A DNA stretch of 32,835 bases from Desulfovibrionaceae bacterium (GTDB lineage Bacteria > Desulfobacterota > Desulfovibrionia > Desulfovibrionales > Desulfovibrionaceae). Of the stretch, positions 25,340 to 32,835 are shown piece by piece. Made by a program: the position numbers and the translations under genes. Below the pieces are notes generated by a model. The model had not been told where the DNA came from. It did not search any database and worked only from the letters and a program-made list of their open reading frames with translations. Location of the stretch: positions 1 through 32,835 of the forward strand of contig JAFLSV010000023.1 of NCBI GenBank assembly GCA_022510785.1, written 5' to 3'. Every line of letters begins with the position of its first letter. Position 1 is the first letter of the stretch.

Positions 25340-26604
25340 ACGAACTGAGCTTTATGTTCCTGCTCATCCTCGGCCTTCTGGTCATAGGCGTGCCCATTGG
25401 CGTATCCCTTGGTCTGGGCGTCGTCGGCGCGTTGTGGTGGGCGGATGAATCCATGATGTTCTTTACCCAGAAGCTGTTCAACAACTTCGACAGCTTTCCC
25501 CTGCTGGCCATTCCGTTTTTCGTGCTTTCGGGCGACATCATGGCCCGCGGCACACTGGCGGACACACTTCTGAACTTCTGCCGCGCCATGCTGGGCCATC
25601 GCAAGGCCGGCATGGCGTACATCACCATCATCACCTGCCTGTTCTACGGCGCCCTTTGCGGTTCCGCCGCCGCCACCACGGCGGCCGTCGGCGCCACCAT
25701 GATTCCCGCCATGGAACGCGAGGGCTATCCCAAGCCTTTTGCCACAGCCGTGAGCACATCGTCGGGCGCGCTGGGCATCATCATTCCGCCCAGCATTCCC
25801 ATGATCCTGTATGGCGCGTTCGGCGGCGTATCCGTGGCGGATCTGTTTATCGGCGGCATTATCCCCGGCTGCTTCATCGGCCTTATGCTCATGGTTACGG
25901 CGGGGTACATCTGTCACCGGCACAACTACGACACGGTTCTGCCCAAGGCCAGCCTGGCTGAACGCTGGGCATCCTTCAAGAAGGCCGGCTGGGCGCTCGG
26001 CGTTCCGGTCATCATCCTCGGCGGCATCTACGGCGGCATCGCCACGCCCACGGAAGCGGGCGTTATGGCTGTGGTCTACGCCCTTCTTGTGGAAACCTTC
26101 ATCAACCGATCCATGACATGGAAGCTCTGCGCCAAGATTATGGTCGACTCCGCGAACACCGTCGGCCTTATCATGCTGGTGCTGGTCACGGCCAACGCTC
26201 TGGGCAACATCATGATGCTGGCCAATATCCAGGAGGCGCTTCTCAGCTCCATGCAGGCGCTTACGAGCAGCAAGCATGTCCTGCTTGCCATACTCATTGT
26301 CTTCCTGTTTTTCCTTGGCATGGTCGTTGAGGTTTCTGCCATTATCCTTATCTTTGCGCCGCTGCTTGTTCCTGTGGTCACCACCTATGGCATAGACCCC
26401 GTGCATTTCGGTATTGTCTTTGTGGTGTCCATGTGCCTTGGCGGTCTCACACCCCCGGTGGGCGTCAACCTGTTCATTGGCTGCAGCATCAGCAATCTCA
26501 GCATTGTGCGGCTCACACATGCCGTGCTGCCCTTTATCGCGGCCATAATCGCAGGCTGTTTCATTCTTGCCTATGTGCCCGCTTTCACCTTGTGCCTTCT
26601 GTAG
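25336..26604 (+). CDS. dctM: TRAP transporter large permease subunit DctM (cassette B)
   Basis: This 422-residue membrane protein has about twelve hydrophobic segments. The family motifs are present: FPLLAIPFFVLSGDIMARG, GALCGSAAATTAAVGATMIP, SGALGIIIPPSIPMILYGAF, GGIYGGIATPTEAGVMAVVY and GGLTPPVGVNLFIG. It forms the sodium- or proton-coupled translocation channel with DctQ. The start overlaps the dctQ stop by four bases, and the binding protein gene follows after 29 bases. Confidence 0.94.
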   Translation: MNELSFMFLLILGLLVIGVPIGVSLGLGVVGALWWADESMMFFTQKLFNNFDSFPLLAIPFFVLSGDIMARGTLADTLLNFCRAMLGHRKAGMAYITIITCLFYGALCGSAAATTAAVGATMIPAMEREGYPKPFATAVSTSSGALGIIIPPSIPMILYGAFGGVSVADLFIGGIIPGCFIGLMLMVTAGYICHRHNYDTVLPKASLAERWASFKKAGWALGVPVIILGGIYGGIATPTEAGVMAVVYALLVETFINRSMTWKLCAKIMVDSANTVGLIMLVLVTANALGNIMMLANIQEALLSSMQALTSSKHVLLAILIVFLFFLGMVVEVSAIILIFAPLLVPVVTTYGIDPVHFGIVFVVSMCLGGLTPPVGVNLFIGCSISNLSIVRLTHAVLPFIAAIIAGCFILAYVPAFTLCLL

Positions 26605-26633
26605 TTTGTAACTTTTTACCCAGGAGTTGGATT

Positions 26634-27638
26634 ATGAAGCTTCGTTTTATCGCCATGACCCTTGCCGCGGCCCTCGCCCTGAGCGGCGCCCTTGTGCCTG
26701 CCGACAGCCTGGCGGCGCCGAAAAGTGTCAAGGTATGGACCGCCAACGGCGAAAGTGATCCCTGTTTTCTTGCGCTTCGGGACGCTTTTAAACCCTATGT
26801 GGACGAAAATTCCAAGGGCAAATACGTTGTGGACATCTACCCCAACAGTTCCCTCGGCGGCCCTGACACGGCCTTCCAGGGCGCGCAGTTCGGCAATATC
26901 CAGTTTGTTGTCGATTCCGTGAACAACGTGGGGCAGTTCGTGCCGCAATTTGCCGCTTTTGACGTTCCCTACCTGCTTCCTGACAAGGAAAAGCTCGATC
27001 GCGCCCTGGCGTCTGATGCCGTGAAGGAGCTGTGGGCCTATGGCGAAAAGAAGGGCATCAAGCCTCTGTGCGTCAATCTTGCCACCTACCGCGGGCTGCT
27101 GTCCGTGAAGCCTCTCGCCAGGCTGGAGGATGTCCAGGGCCTCAAGGACCGCACCTCCAACGCCAAGTTCCATATCTCCTCCATGAAGGCTCTGGGCATG
27201 ATTCCCGCTCCCATGAACCCCTCGGAGGTGCTTACGGCGCTGCAGCAGGGCGTCATCGACACGGTGGACTACGAATGGCACGCCTATGTTGCCAACCGTA
27301 TCGTGGATGTGGCCAAAAATCTTCTGCTTACCGACCACCTGCCCGTTCTGTACATGGCCTATACCAGCAGTGAATGGTGGGACGGGCTCAACGATGCCGA
27401 CCGTGACATGTTCACCAAGGCCATCGACATCTATCATACCTATCTGGACGGCATTTATGCCGACAAGAACGCCAAGGTTCTCGAAACCATGGAAAAGGAA
27501 TATGGTGTGACGATCACCCGCCTCAGCCCCGAAGAAAAGGCCCGCTGGATTGAGGCCGCCCAGGGCGCCCTGAAGGACTTTCCGCCTGATATCGTCGGCC
27601 TGGCGGACAAGATCCGCGCCGCCGGCGAGGGCAAGTAA
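26634..27638 (+). CDS. dctP: TRAP transporter substrate-binding protein DctP (cassette B)
   Basis: This 334-residue periplasmic protein has a signal peptide (RFIAMTLAAALALSGALVP, cleavage near residues 27-28). The family layout is clear: IYPNSSLGGPDTAFQGAQFG, FAAFDVPYLLPDKEKLDRAL, and GLKDRT with R173 at the position of the Arg that anchors the substrate carboxylate in most DctP proteins. This supports a carboxylic acid as substrate. CAGGAG at 26621-26626 lies seven bases before the ATG; the longer open frame begins inside dctM and is an overlap shadow. It is followed by a terminator-like hairpin before the second ene-reductase. Confidence 0.92.
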   Translation: MKLRFIAMTLAAALALSGALVPADSLAAPKSVKVWTANGESDPCFLALRDAFKPYVDENSKGKYVVDIYPNSSLGGPDTAFQGAQFGNIQFVVDSVNNVGQFVPQFAAFDVPYLLPDKEKLDRALASDAVKELWAYGEKKGIKPLCVNLATYRGLLSVKPLARLEDVQGLKDRTSNAKFHISSMKALGMIPAPMNPSEVLTALQQGVIDTVDYEWHAYVANRIVDVAKNLLLTDHLPVLYMAYTSSEWWDGLNDADRDMFTKAIDIYHTYLDGIYADKNAKVLETMEKEYGVTITRLSPEEKARWIEAAQGALKDFPPDIVGLADKIRAAGEGK

Positions 27639-27651
27639 TATTGGCAAAACC

Positions 27652-27692
27652 CGCGGGGCGAGGCATGTTCACGGCCCGCCCCGCGCTTTTTT
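27652..27692 (+). terminator. Rho-independent terminator between dctP and ene-reductase B
   Basis: CGCGGGGCG at 27652-27660 pairs with CGCCCCGCG at 27677-27685, extended inside by GGC/GCC with one bulge. TTTTTT follows at 27687-27692. The ribosome site of the next gene begins two bases later. A hairpin of this strength would lower expression of the downstream genes unless read-through is controlled. Confidence 0.85.
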
Positions 27693-27706
27693 GAAGGAGA
27701 ATGTGT

Positions 27707-29638
27707 ATGAAGTGCCTGGAGCCTGCTCGCCTCGGCAACATGGAACTGCGCAACCGCCTCATCTATCCTCCCATGGTGACCAGCTTTGCCACGGAGGACG
27801 GTTTTGTCACCGATCGTCTTGTTGCCTATGCGGCTGAACGCGCCCGTGGCGGTGTTGGACTCTATACGCTGGAAGCCACCTATGTTGACCCGCAGGGCAG
27901 GGGCTTCGGGCGCGGCGTCGGCATTGATGACGATGCCAAGCTTCCCGGTCTGAAACGCCTTGCCGAGGCCGTCCACAAGCAGGGCGGCAAAATTTCCGTG
28001 CAGCTGCATCATGCCGGCCGGGAAACCTGGCAGGCCATCAGCGGCTATCCCGTGGTCGGCCCTTCCGACTGCCCCGTGGCCTATACCGAGGAACCCGCGC
28101 ATGTTCTGTCCCGTGAAGAAATCGCCGCCATTGTCAAGCGCTTCGCGGACGGGGCCAGGCGCGCCAGGGAGGCTGGATTTGACGCGGTGGAAATCCACGG
28201 CGCCCACGGCTATCTGCTGACGCAGTTTCTCTCTCCCTACACGAACAAGCGCAGCGATGAATACGGCGGTTCGCTTGAAAAGCGCGCCCGTTTCAACAGG
28301 GAGGTTATCAGCGCCGTGCGCGCGGCCGTTGGGCCTGACTTTACCGTGACCTTCCGCATGACGGTGGAGGAAAGCTTGCCCGGCGGGCTTCCCCTGCAGG
28401 AAGGCGCTGCCGCCGCGGCCATGTTCGCCCGCACCGGCGCGCTTGATGCCATCCATATTGTCTCCGGCAACTATGCCACGCACCATACCGTCATTCCTCC
28501 GGCCAGCGAGGGCTATATCATCAATCTTGACCGCGCCATCGCCGTGCGGCAGGCTGTCGGCCCCGATTTTCCGCTCATTCTTGCCGGCCGCATCAAAAAC
28601 GTTTTTCAGGCAGAAGACCTCATCGTCAGCGGCATAGCGGATTTCGTGGCCATGGGCCGCGCCCTCATCGCCGATCCCGAACTGCCCAGGCGCTGCGCCG
28701 AGGGCAAATTCCAGAGCGTGCGCGTCTGCCTGGGCTGCAACGATGGCTGCGCCATGCGCACCGGCATCGGCCTTGATACCTTGTGCGCGGTCAATCCCTG
28801 CATGGGGTTCGAAGACACCTACGATATCACGCGCAAAGCTGAGCGCGCGAAGCATGTGCTTGTGATCGGCGGCGGCCCCGCCGGAATGGAAGCGGCCTAC
28901 ACGGCGGCCCGCCGCGGTCACAGGGTCACGCTTTGTGAAAAGGGCCCGCGCCTGGGGGGGCAGTTCTTCCTCGCGTCCCTGCCGCCGTTCAAACGCGATC
29001 TCGCCCTGTATCTGTTCAACATGGCCCATCGGCTTGAGGACGCGGGCGTCACCGTGAAGCTCCATTGCGAAGCCACCGTTGACGATATCCGTTCCATGAA
29101 GGCCGATGCCGTCATCGTCGCCACGGGCAGCCAACCGCTGTCCATTCCCTTTGAGGGACTGGACTCCATCCCGCATGTTTTCGCCCATGAGGTTCTTGCC
29201 GGCCGCATCGGCGAGCTCGGTGATCGGGTGGCCATTCTGGGCGGCGGACTGGTGGGGGCGGAAACGGCGGAATACATTGCCCGAACCGGCCGCCACACAA
29301 GCATCATTGAAATGACCGGCGACATCGCCCAGGGCATACACCCCGTGATGCAGGACTTTCAGAAAAAGCGCCTTGCCGCTCTGGGAAGCGAAATGCTCAC
29401 CAACCACAAGGTGCTCGCCTTTGCCGGAAATGCCATTTCGGTGGAGACGAAAGACGGCGTCCGCCAGATCGGCCCCTTTGATACCGTGGTCATAGCGCTC
29501 GGTTCCCGTCCCGATCGCACGCTGTGCGAGGCTCTCGACAAGGCCGGCATCAGCTACGCCGCCGTTGGTGACTGCGTTACGGCCGGCCGTGTGCTCAACG
29601 CCGTGAGCGAAGGCATGAAGGCCGCATGGCGGATCTGA
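27707..29638 (+). CDS. Fe-S flavoprotein ene-reductase B (old yellow enzyme / 2,4-dienoyl-CoA reductase family)
   Basis: This 643-residue protein has the same layout as the enzyme at 17740. An FMN TIM barrel carries HGAHGYLLTQFLSP (H164, H167, Y169). The 4Fe-4S cysteines are C341, C344, C348 and C360 with spacing 2-3-11, the spacing of 2,4-dienoyl-CoA reductase. An FAD/NAD(P)-binding half follows with IGGGPAGMEAAY and LGGGLVGAETAEYIA. It should reduce a C=C bond next to a carbonyl or thioester. The ATG at 27707 has AAGGAG at 27694-27699; the in-frame ATG at 27701 is too close to that site. It follows the transporter genes and precedes the EthD-like gene. The two reductases are paralogues but clearly not recent duplicates. 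Confidence 0.87.
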   Translation: MKCLEPARLGNMELRNRLIYPPMVTSFATEDGFVTDRLVAYAAERARGGVGLYTLEATYVDPQGRGFGRGVGIDDDAKLPGLKRLAEAVHKQGGKISVQLHHAGRETWQAISGYPVVGPSDCPVAYTEEPAHVLSREEIAAIVKRFADGARRAREAGFDAVEIHGAHGYLLTQFLSPYTNKRSDEYGGSLEKRARFNREVISAVRAAVGPDFTVTFRMTVEESLPGGLPLQEGAAAAAMFARTGALDAIHIVSGNYATHHTVIPPASEGYIINLDRAIAVRQAVGPDFPLILAGRIKNVFQAEDLIVSGIADFVAMGRALIADPELPRRCAEGKFQSVRVCLGCNDGCAMRTGIGLDTLCAVNPCMGFEDTYDITRKAERAKHVLVIGGGPAGMEAAYTAARRGHRVTLCEKGPRLGGQFFLASLPPFKRDLALYLFNMAHRLEDAGVTVKLHCEATVDDIRSMKADAVIVATGSQPLSIPFEGLDSIPHVFAHEVLAGRIGELGDRVAILGGGLVGAETAEYIARTGRHTSIIEMTGDIAQGIHPVMQDFQKKRLAALGSEMLTNHKVLAFAGNAISVETKDGVRQIGPFDTVVIALGSRPDRTLCEALDKAGISYAAVGDCVTAGRVLNAVSEGMKAAWRI

Positions 29639-29675
29639 CCCCTGTCATGCCAGCGCTGACGGCACAAGAAGAAAA

Positions 29676-29720
29676 CCCGCCCCGGCTCCGGTCTTTTCGC
29701 GCGGCCGGAGCCGGGGCGGG
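29676..29720 (-). terminator. Long perfect GC hairpin between ene-reductase B and the EthD-like gene
   Basis: Sixteen bases at 29676-29691 (CCCGCCCCGGCTCCGG) pair perfectly with 29705-29720 around a 13-base loop. On the minus strand the stem is followed by TTTTCTTCTT, so it looks like a terminator for transcripts coming from the right. On the plus strand no T tract follows, so there it may act as an RNA-stabilising or attenuating element. The direction of use is uncertain. Confidence 0.6.
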
Positions 29721-29788
29721 AATCCGCCGCGGCCTCTGGCGCGTCATGCATCAGCGCGGATGCGGATATCTTGGATGAGGGTATGCCC

Positions 29789-30499
29789 ATGCACATGTAT
29801 CCCCGCTTTACCGGCAAGCTCATAGTACTTCTGGGCGGATGCGCGACAGCCTCTGATTTTCGGCACTGGTACCTGAACGAACACGCCCCAGGCCTTGCGG
29901 AGCGCCAGGAAATCCTGGAATATCGCGCAAATATCATATCGGATTCCGAAATGGCGGCCCTTACCCGAGACACCAATGGCGGCGATCCGTATGGAGTCAG
30001 GGCCGTGGATGAAATCAAGGGAGCCAGATGGGAAACTCTGAAAGATCTCTACAAAGAATCTGAACTCATCGGGGCGTATAGCGTCACTGAGTACATGGTG
30101 CGCGAATTTTACCCCATTCGTCCTGTCGGTGTGATGAGCCCTGAAATCAAGCGTATCGCCCTGCTGACAAAACCTGTGAACAAAACACACGATGACGCCA
30201 TGAAATACTGGGTGGAGCGGCATCCGGAGTTTTGCTTCCGTCACCACACCGGCATGGCTTCATATTCGCAGAATCATATTGACAGAATACTCACTGATGA
30301 ATCCATACCGCTGGATGGATTTCCTATTCTTGCCTACTGGAATGATGACGCCCTGCGCTATGGACACTTCAGCCGTGAAGATACTAAAGCCCTCATGCTG
30401 GATGATTGCAGCCATTTCCGCTCCACTTCATTTGTGATCACAGTTGATGAATATGTCATGAAACGCCCCCCAAACTGGAGGGAAAAGGAGCGGGCCTGA
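29789..30499 (+). CDS. Protein with two EthD-like (dimeric alpha-beta barrel) domains
   Basis: This 236-residue cytoplasmic protein has no signal peptide. Two ferredoxin-like segments are visible: one begins KLIVLLGGCATASDFRHWYL and has NEHAPGL, the second begins KRIALLTKPVNKTHDDAMKY and has WVERHPEF. The W-x(3-4)-H-x-P/E pattern is that of EthD-like dimeric alpha-beta barrel proteins, which occur in degradation clusters but seldom have a proven reaction. The start is uncertain: the ATG at 29789 has GAGGG seven bases upstream, while 29783 and a TTG at 29771 are alternatives. It is the last plus-strand gene of cassette B and lies 150 bases after the reductase, beyond a strong hairpin. Confidence 0.68.
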   Translation: MHMYPRFTGKLIVLLGGCATASDFRHWYLNEHAPGLAERQEILEYRANIISDSEMAALTRDTNGGDPYGVRAVDEIKGARWETLKDLYKESELIGAYSVTEYMVREFYPIRPVGVMSPEIKRIALLTKPVNKTHDDAMKYWVERHPEFCFRHHTGMASYSQNHIDRILTDESIPLDGFPILAYWNDDALRYGHFSREDTKALMLDDCSHFRSTSFVITVDEYVMKRPPNWREKERA

Positions 30500-30682
30500 T
30501 CTGAGGGCGGGATCATGGGGCTTCTTTTTCCGCGCGGCGCTTATACATTCAGGCACCGCAAGCCCGGCGCGGCTCCCGCATGGAAAAGGCCTGCGCCGAG
30601 GCTATTCAGGCCTTCCGCATGGGGTTTCCTGTTTGGGCAGGCAACCCCCCGGCTCACCTCAAAACCCGCGCGTGCGCAGCGG

Positions 30683-31978
30683 CTACACGCCCCGCGACGG
30701 CATGAGTGACGGCAGAAAGGTGCTGATGGGCGGGAAGGCGATGATCACACACAAAAAAAGCACCATGAGCAGGGCGCAGGGAGCCACCCCCCGGATCACG
30801 TCGCCCAGGCTGATGTCGCCGCGCAGGCTCTTGATGACGTACAAATCCATGCCCACCGGCGGCGTGATGAGCGCGATGGTCATGTTCATGGTCAGCACCA
30901 CGCCGTACCAGATGGGATCGATGCCCAGGCTTTCCATGATGGGCAGAACCAGAGGGGTCGTCAGCAGCACCACGGAAACCGTTTCCAGAATTGAGCCGAG
31001 CACCAGCAACACCGCGTTCATGGCCAGGATGAAGAGCAGGGGACTGAAATTGTTTTCCACCACCACCTGGGTCAATTCCTGCGGGATTTGCATCAGGGTC
31101 ATGATTTTGCCAAAAAGATGCGCTCCGATGACGATCATGCTGATCATGCAGGAGGTGGCCATGCCGTCCAGGCAAATGCGCGGAAGCTGGCGGAGCGAGA
31201 GGGTCCGGTACACGCACAGGGTCACGAACAGGCTGTAGACCAGCCCCACGGCGGCGGCCTCGGTGGGCGTGAAGATGCCGCCGTAGATGCCCCCGATGAT
31301 GATCACCGGCAGAAACAGACCAGGAATATTGCGCACGGTCAGCGTCCTGCGTTCCTCCCAGGTTGCCTTCGGCACGGGAATAAAGCCGCCGTTTTTGCTC
31401 CGCCACACGGCATAGGCCGCCAGAAGCACGGTCAGCAGGATGCCCGGCACGACCCCGGCCATGAAGAGTTTGTCCAGCGAGGTATTGGTGATCGAGGAAT
31501 ACAGAATCATCGGGATGGACGGCGGGATGAGGATCCCCAGGGTGCCTCCGGAAGCCAGCAGCCCCAGGGTGAACTGACGATCATAGCCGCGGCTGGTCAT
31601 GGCCGGATAGGCGACCATGCCGATGGTGGCGGCCGTGGCCGCGCCCGACCCGGTGATGGCGGCGAAGACCGCGCAGGAAAGCACCGTGGCCACGCCCAGT
31701 CCTCCCGGCAGATGCCGGACCCAGGCGTTGATGGTGTCGAACAGGTTATCTCCCACCTTGCCGGCCAGAAGCACCTGACTCATGAGCACAAAAAGCGGTA
31801 CCGCGAGCAGTGTGAAGCTGTTCAGGGATTCCAGCACCGTGATGCTGAGAAAATTGATGGAAATATGTTCCTGCGCCAGGGCCAGCACGACAGCCGTTGA
31901 GCCAAGCCCGAAGGCCACCGGCAGCCCCGCCAGCAGAATGGCCATCAGCAAAAGAACGATGATCAGGAACTGAATCAT
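30683..31978 (-). CDS. dctM: TRAP transporter large permease subunit DctM (third transporter)
   Basis: This 431-residue membrane protein, read on the minus strand, has the full DctM motif set: FTLLAVPLFVLMSQVLLAG, TGSGAATAATIGMVAYPAM, LGILIPPSIPMILYSSI, GGIFTPTEAAAVGLVYS and ALITPPVGMDLYV. The start overlaps the dctQ stop by four bases. It is the last gene of its operon, which converges on cassette B; 183 bases separate the two stop codons. This transporter is a distinct paralogue and is GC-rich like the core genes, so it need not belong to the cassettes. Confidence 0.93.
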   Translation of the reverse strand: MIQFLIIVLLLMAILLAGLPVAFGLGSTAVVLALAQEHISINFLSITVLESLNSFTLLAVPLFVLMSQVLLAGKVGDNLFDTINAWVRHLPGGLGVATVLSCAVFAAITGSGAATAATIGMVAYPAMTSRGYDRQFTLGLLASGGTLGILIPPSIPMILYSSITNTSLDKLFMAGVVPGILLTVLLAAYAVWRSKNGGFIPVPKATWEERRTLTVRNIPGLFLPVIIIGGIYGGIFTPTEAAAVGLVYSLFVTLCVYRTLSLRQLPRICLDGMATSCMISMIVIGAHLFGKIMTLMQIPQELTQVVVENNFSPLLFILAMNAVLLVLGSILETVSVVLLTTPLVLPIMESLGIDPIWYGVVLTMNMTIALITPPVGMDLYVIKSLRGDISLGDVIRGVAPCALLMVLFLCVIIAFPPISTFLPSLMPSRGV

Positions 31979-32493
31979 GCCCTGTCCGCCTTTTCCGGGC
32001 CCGTTCCGGCCGCGCCGCGGGCAAGCCTGCCCAGGGCGATGGCCGCGAATTGCAGCGTCAGCAGCCCGAAGCCGGCCAGCAGGGGCATGTCAGTGATCCA
32101 CAAGGGCACGCGCATGGACGTGGGCGTGGTTTCCCCGGTCATGAGGACATCGGCCAGGTGTTCCCACGCATGGCAGGTCACCAGGGCGCAAAAGGCCGCG
32201 CCGCCCAGCGCGGAGAGGGTGTCAAGCCAGATCCTCACGCGCGGCGGCACGCGCATGAGCAGCAGCTCAACCCGCACATGGCTGCCTTGCCGCAGGGTAT
32301 AGGCCGCGCCGCAGAGCATGGCGCCGCAAAAAAGATAGACACTGCTTTCCGGAATCCATTCCGTGGGATGGCCCGCGTAGCGGAGCGCAACTTCGACAAA
32401 GAGAAGAAGCCCGACCAGCAGAATGCAGCATCCGCTGGCCAGGCCGCACACAAGGTTGCACCACTCAAGCGCGCGTTTCAGCACGGAAAACAC
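31975..32493 (-). CDS. dctQ: TRAP transporter small permease subunit DctQ (third transporter)
   Basis: This membrane protein of 172 residues from a GTG start has four hydrophobic segments and the family pattern VEVALRYAGHPTEWIPESSV followed by YTLRQGSHVRVELLL. The GTG at 32491-32493 lies four bases beyond the dctP stop, with AGGTAGGA overlapping that stop as ribosome site. An in-frame ATG at 32520 would overlap dctP by 23 bases and is the alternative. It couples DctP to the DctM channel. Confidence 0.85.
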   Translation of the reverse strand: MFSVLKRALEWCNLVCGLASGCCILLVGLLLFVEVALRYAGHPTEWIPESSVYLFCGAMLCGAAYTLRQGSHVRVELLLMRVPPRVRIWLDTLSALGGAAFCALVTCHAWEHLADVLMTGETTPTSMRVPLWITDMPLLAGFGLLTLQFAAIALGRLARGAAGTGPEKADRA

Positions 32494-32497
32494 AGTC

Positions 32498-32835
32498 CTA
32501 CCTGCGCGCGTTGTCCACAAGGGGCAGGAGCTTCGCGCCGAGTTCGCCGCTGTTCTTCAGATAGGTTTCCCGCACTGGAGCGGTGGCCTGGATGAACGCG
32601 TCCAGTTCCTCATCGCTGAGGATATGGATATCAATGCCGGCCCTGGCGATGCTTTCCTCCGCCTCGGCTTCGGCGGCGGCCACCTTTTCGCGGATGAAGG
32701 CCTCGGCGTCTGCCGCGGCCTTCATGATGGCATCCTGCTGATCCGCCGTGAGGCCGTTCCACCATTTCATATTGGCCTGAACCAGAAATTCGGCCACGGC
32801 GTAGTTGGCGCGCGTCATGAATTTCTGCACTTCCA
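32498..32835 (-). CDS. dctP: TRAP transporter substrate-binding protein DctP (third transporter, C-terminal part)
   Basis: The gene runs off the right edge, so only about the last 112 residues are seen. They contain KWWNGLTADQQDAIMKAAAD and a long Ala/Glu-rich helix, then LSDEELDAFIQATAPVRETY, the normal C-terminal layout of DctP proteins. Position directly upstream of dctQ and dctM on the same strand confirms the call. The signal peptide and the substrate-binding Arg lie outside the window, so nothing can be said about the ligand. Confidence 0.88.
   Translation of the reverse strand, partial: EVQKFMTRANYAVAEFLVQANMKWWNGLTADQQDAIMKAAADAEAFIREKVAAAEAEAEESIARAGIDIHILSDEELDAFIQATAPVRETYLKNSGELGAKLLPLVDNARR

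Noticed and set aside
30500..30682. Possible small gene or terminator between the two convergent operons
   Set aside because: Short frames here have no family character. An AAGGCCT/AGGCCTT dyad (30586-30592 with 30608-30614) exists, but the loop is long and no T tract follows, so neither a gene nor a terminator is called.

Overview
The window is a high-GC bacterial chromosome segment. It most resembles a motile member of the Desulfovibrionaceae. That placement is inference, from the order flgI-flgJ-flgN-flgK-flgL-csrA-fliW, a FlgJ carrying a peptidase domain, three TRAP transporters and several likely sigma-54 promoters. No rRNA, tRNA, CRISPR array or insertion sequence was recognised.

Positions 1-3677 hold the end of a substrate-binding protein gene and livH-livM-livG-livF, a branched-chain amino acid type ABC importer. 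Positions 3678-3995 are a GC-rich spacer ending in a sigma-54-like promoter. Positions 3996-11917 form a late flagellar operon: P-ring, rod-binding protein with an M23 peptidase, FlgN chaperone, hook-filament junction proteins FlgK and FlgL, and the regulators CsrA and FliW. A galE epimerase gene overlaps fliW.

From 12937 the content changes to accessory metabolism and the base composition becomes uneven. A 2-hydroxyacid (hydroxypyruvate/glycerate) dehydrogenase and a MOFRL-type glycerate kinase come first. Convergent to them lies a clearly AT-rich gene for a GAF-PAS-AAA+-Fis sigma-54 activator (15307-17361, minus strand). Divergent from the activator starts cassette A: an Fe-S/FMN/FAD ene-reductase of the old yellow enzyme type, a fused TRAP permease, an amidohydrolase-like protein and a TAXI-type binding protein, closed by a strong terminator. 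Cassette B follows behind a second sigma-54-like promoter: a second amidohydrolase-like protein, a three-gene TRAP transporter (dctQ-dctM-dctP), a second ene-reductase and a protein with two EthD-like domains. The right end carries a third TRAP transporter on the minus strand, cut off within dctP.

The most interesting part is 15307-30499. Two cassettes combine the same three functions (uptake, an ene-reductase, an amidohydrolase-fold protein) using different transporter families. Both amidohydrolase-like proteins have lost the same metal-binding residues: the first-strand HxH is RxR, and the strand-5 His and strand-8 Asp are replaced. This suggests an import-and-reduce pathway for an unsaturated organic acid with a non-canonical, possibly metal-free amidohydrolase-fold partner. 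The substrate cannot be read from the sequence.
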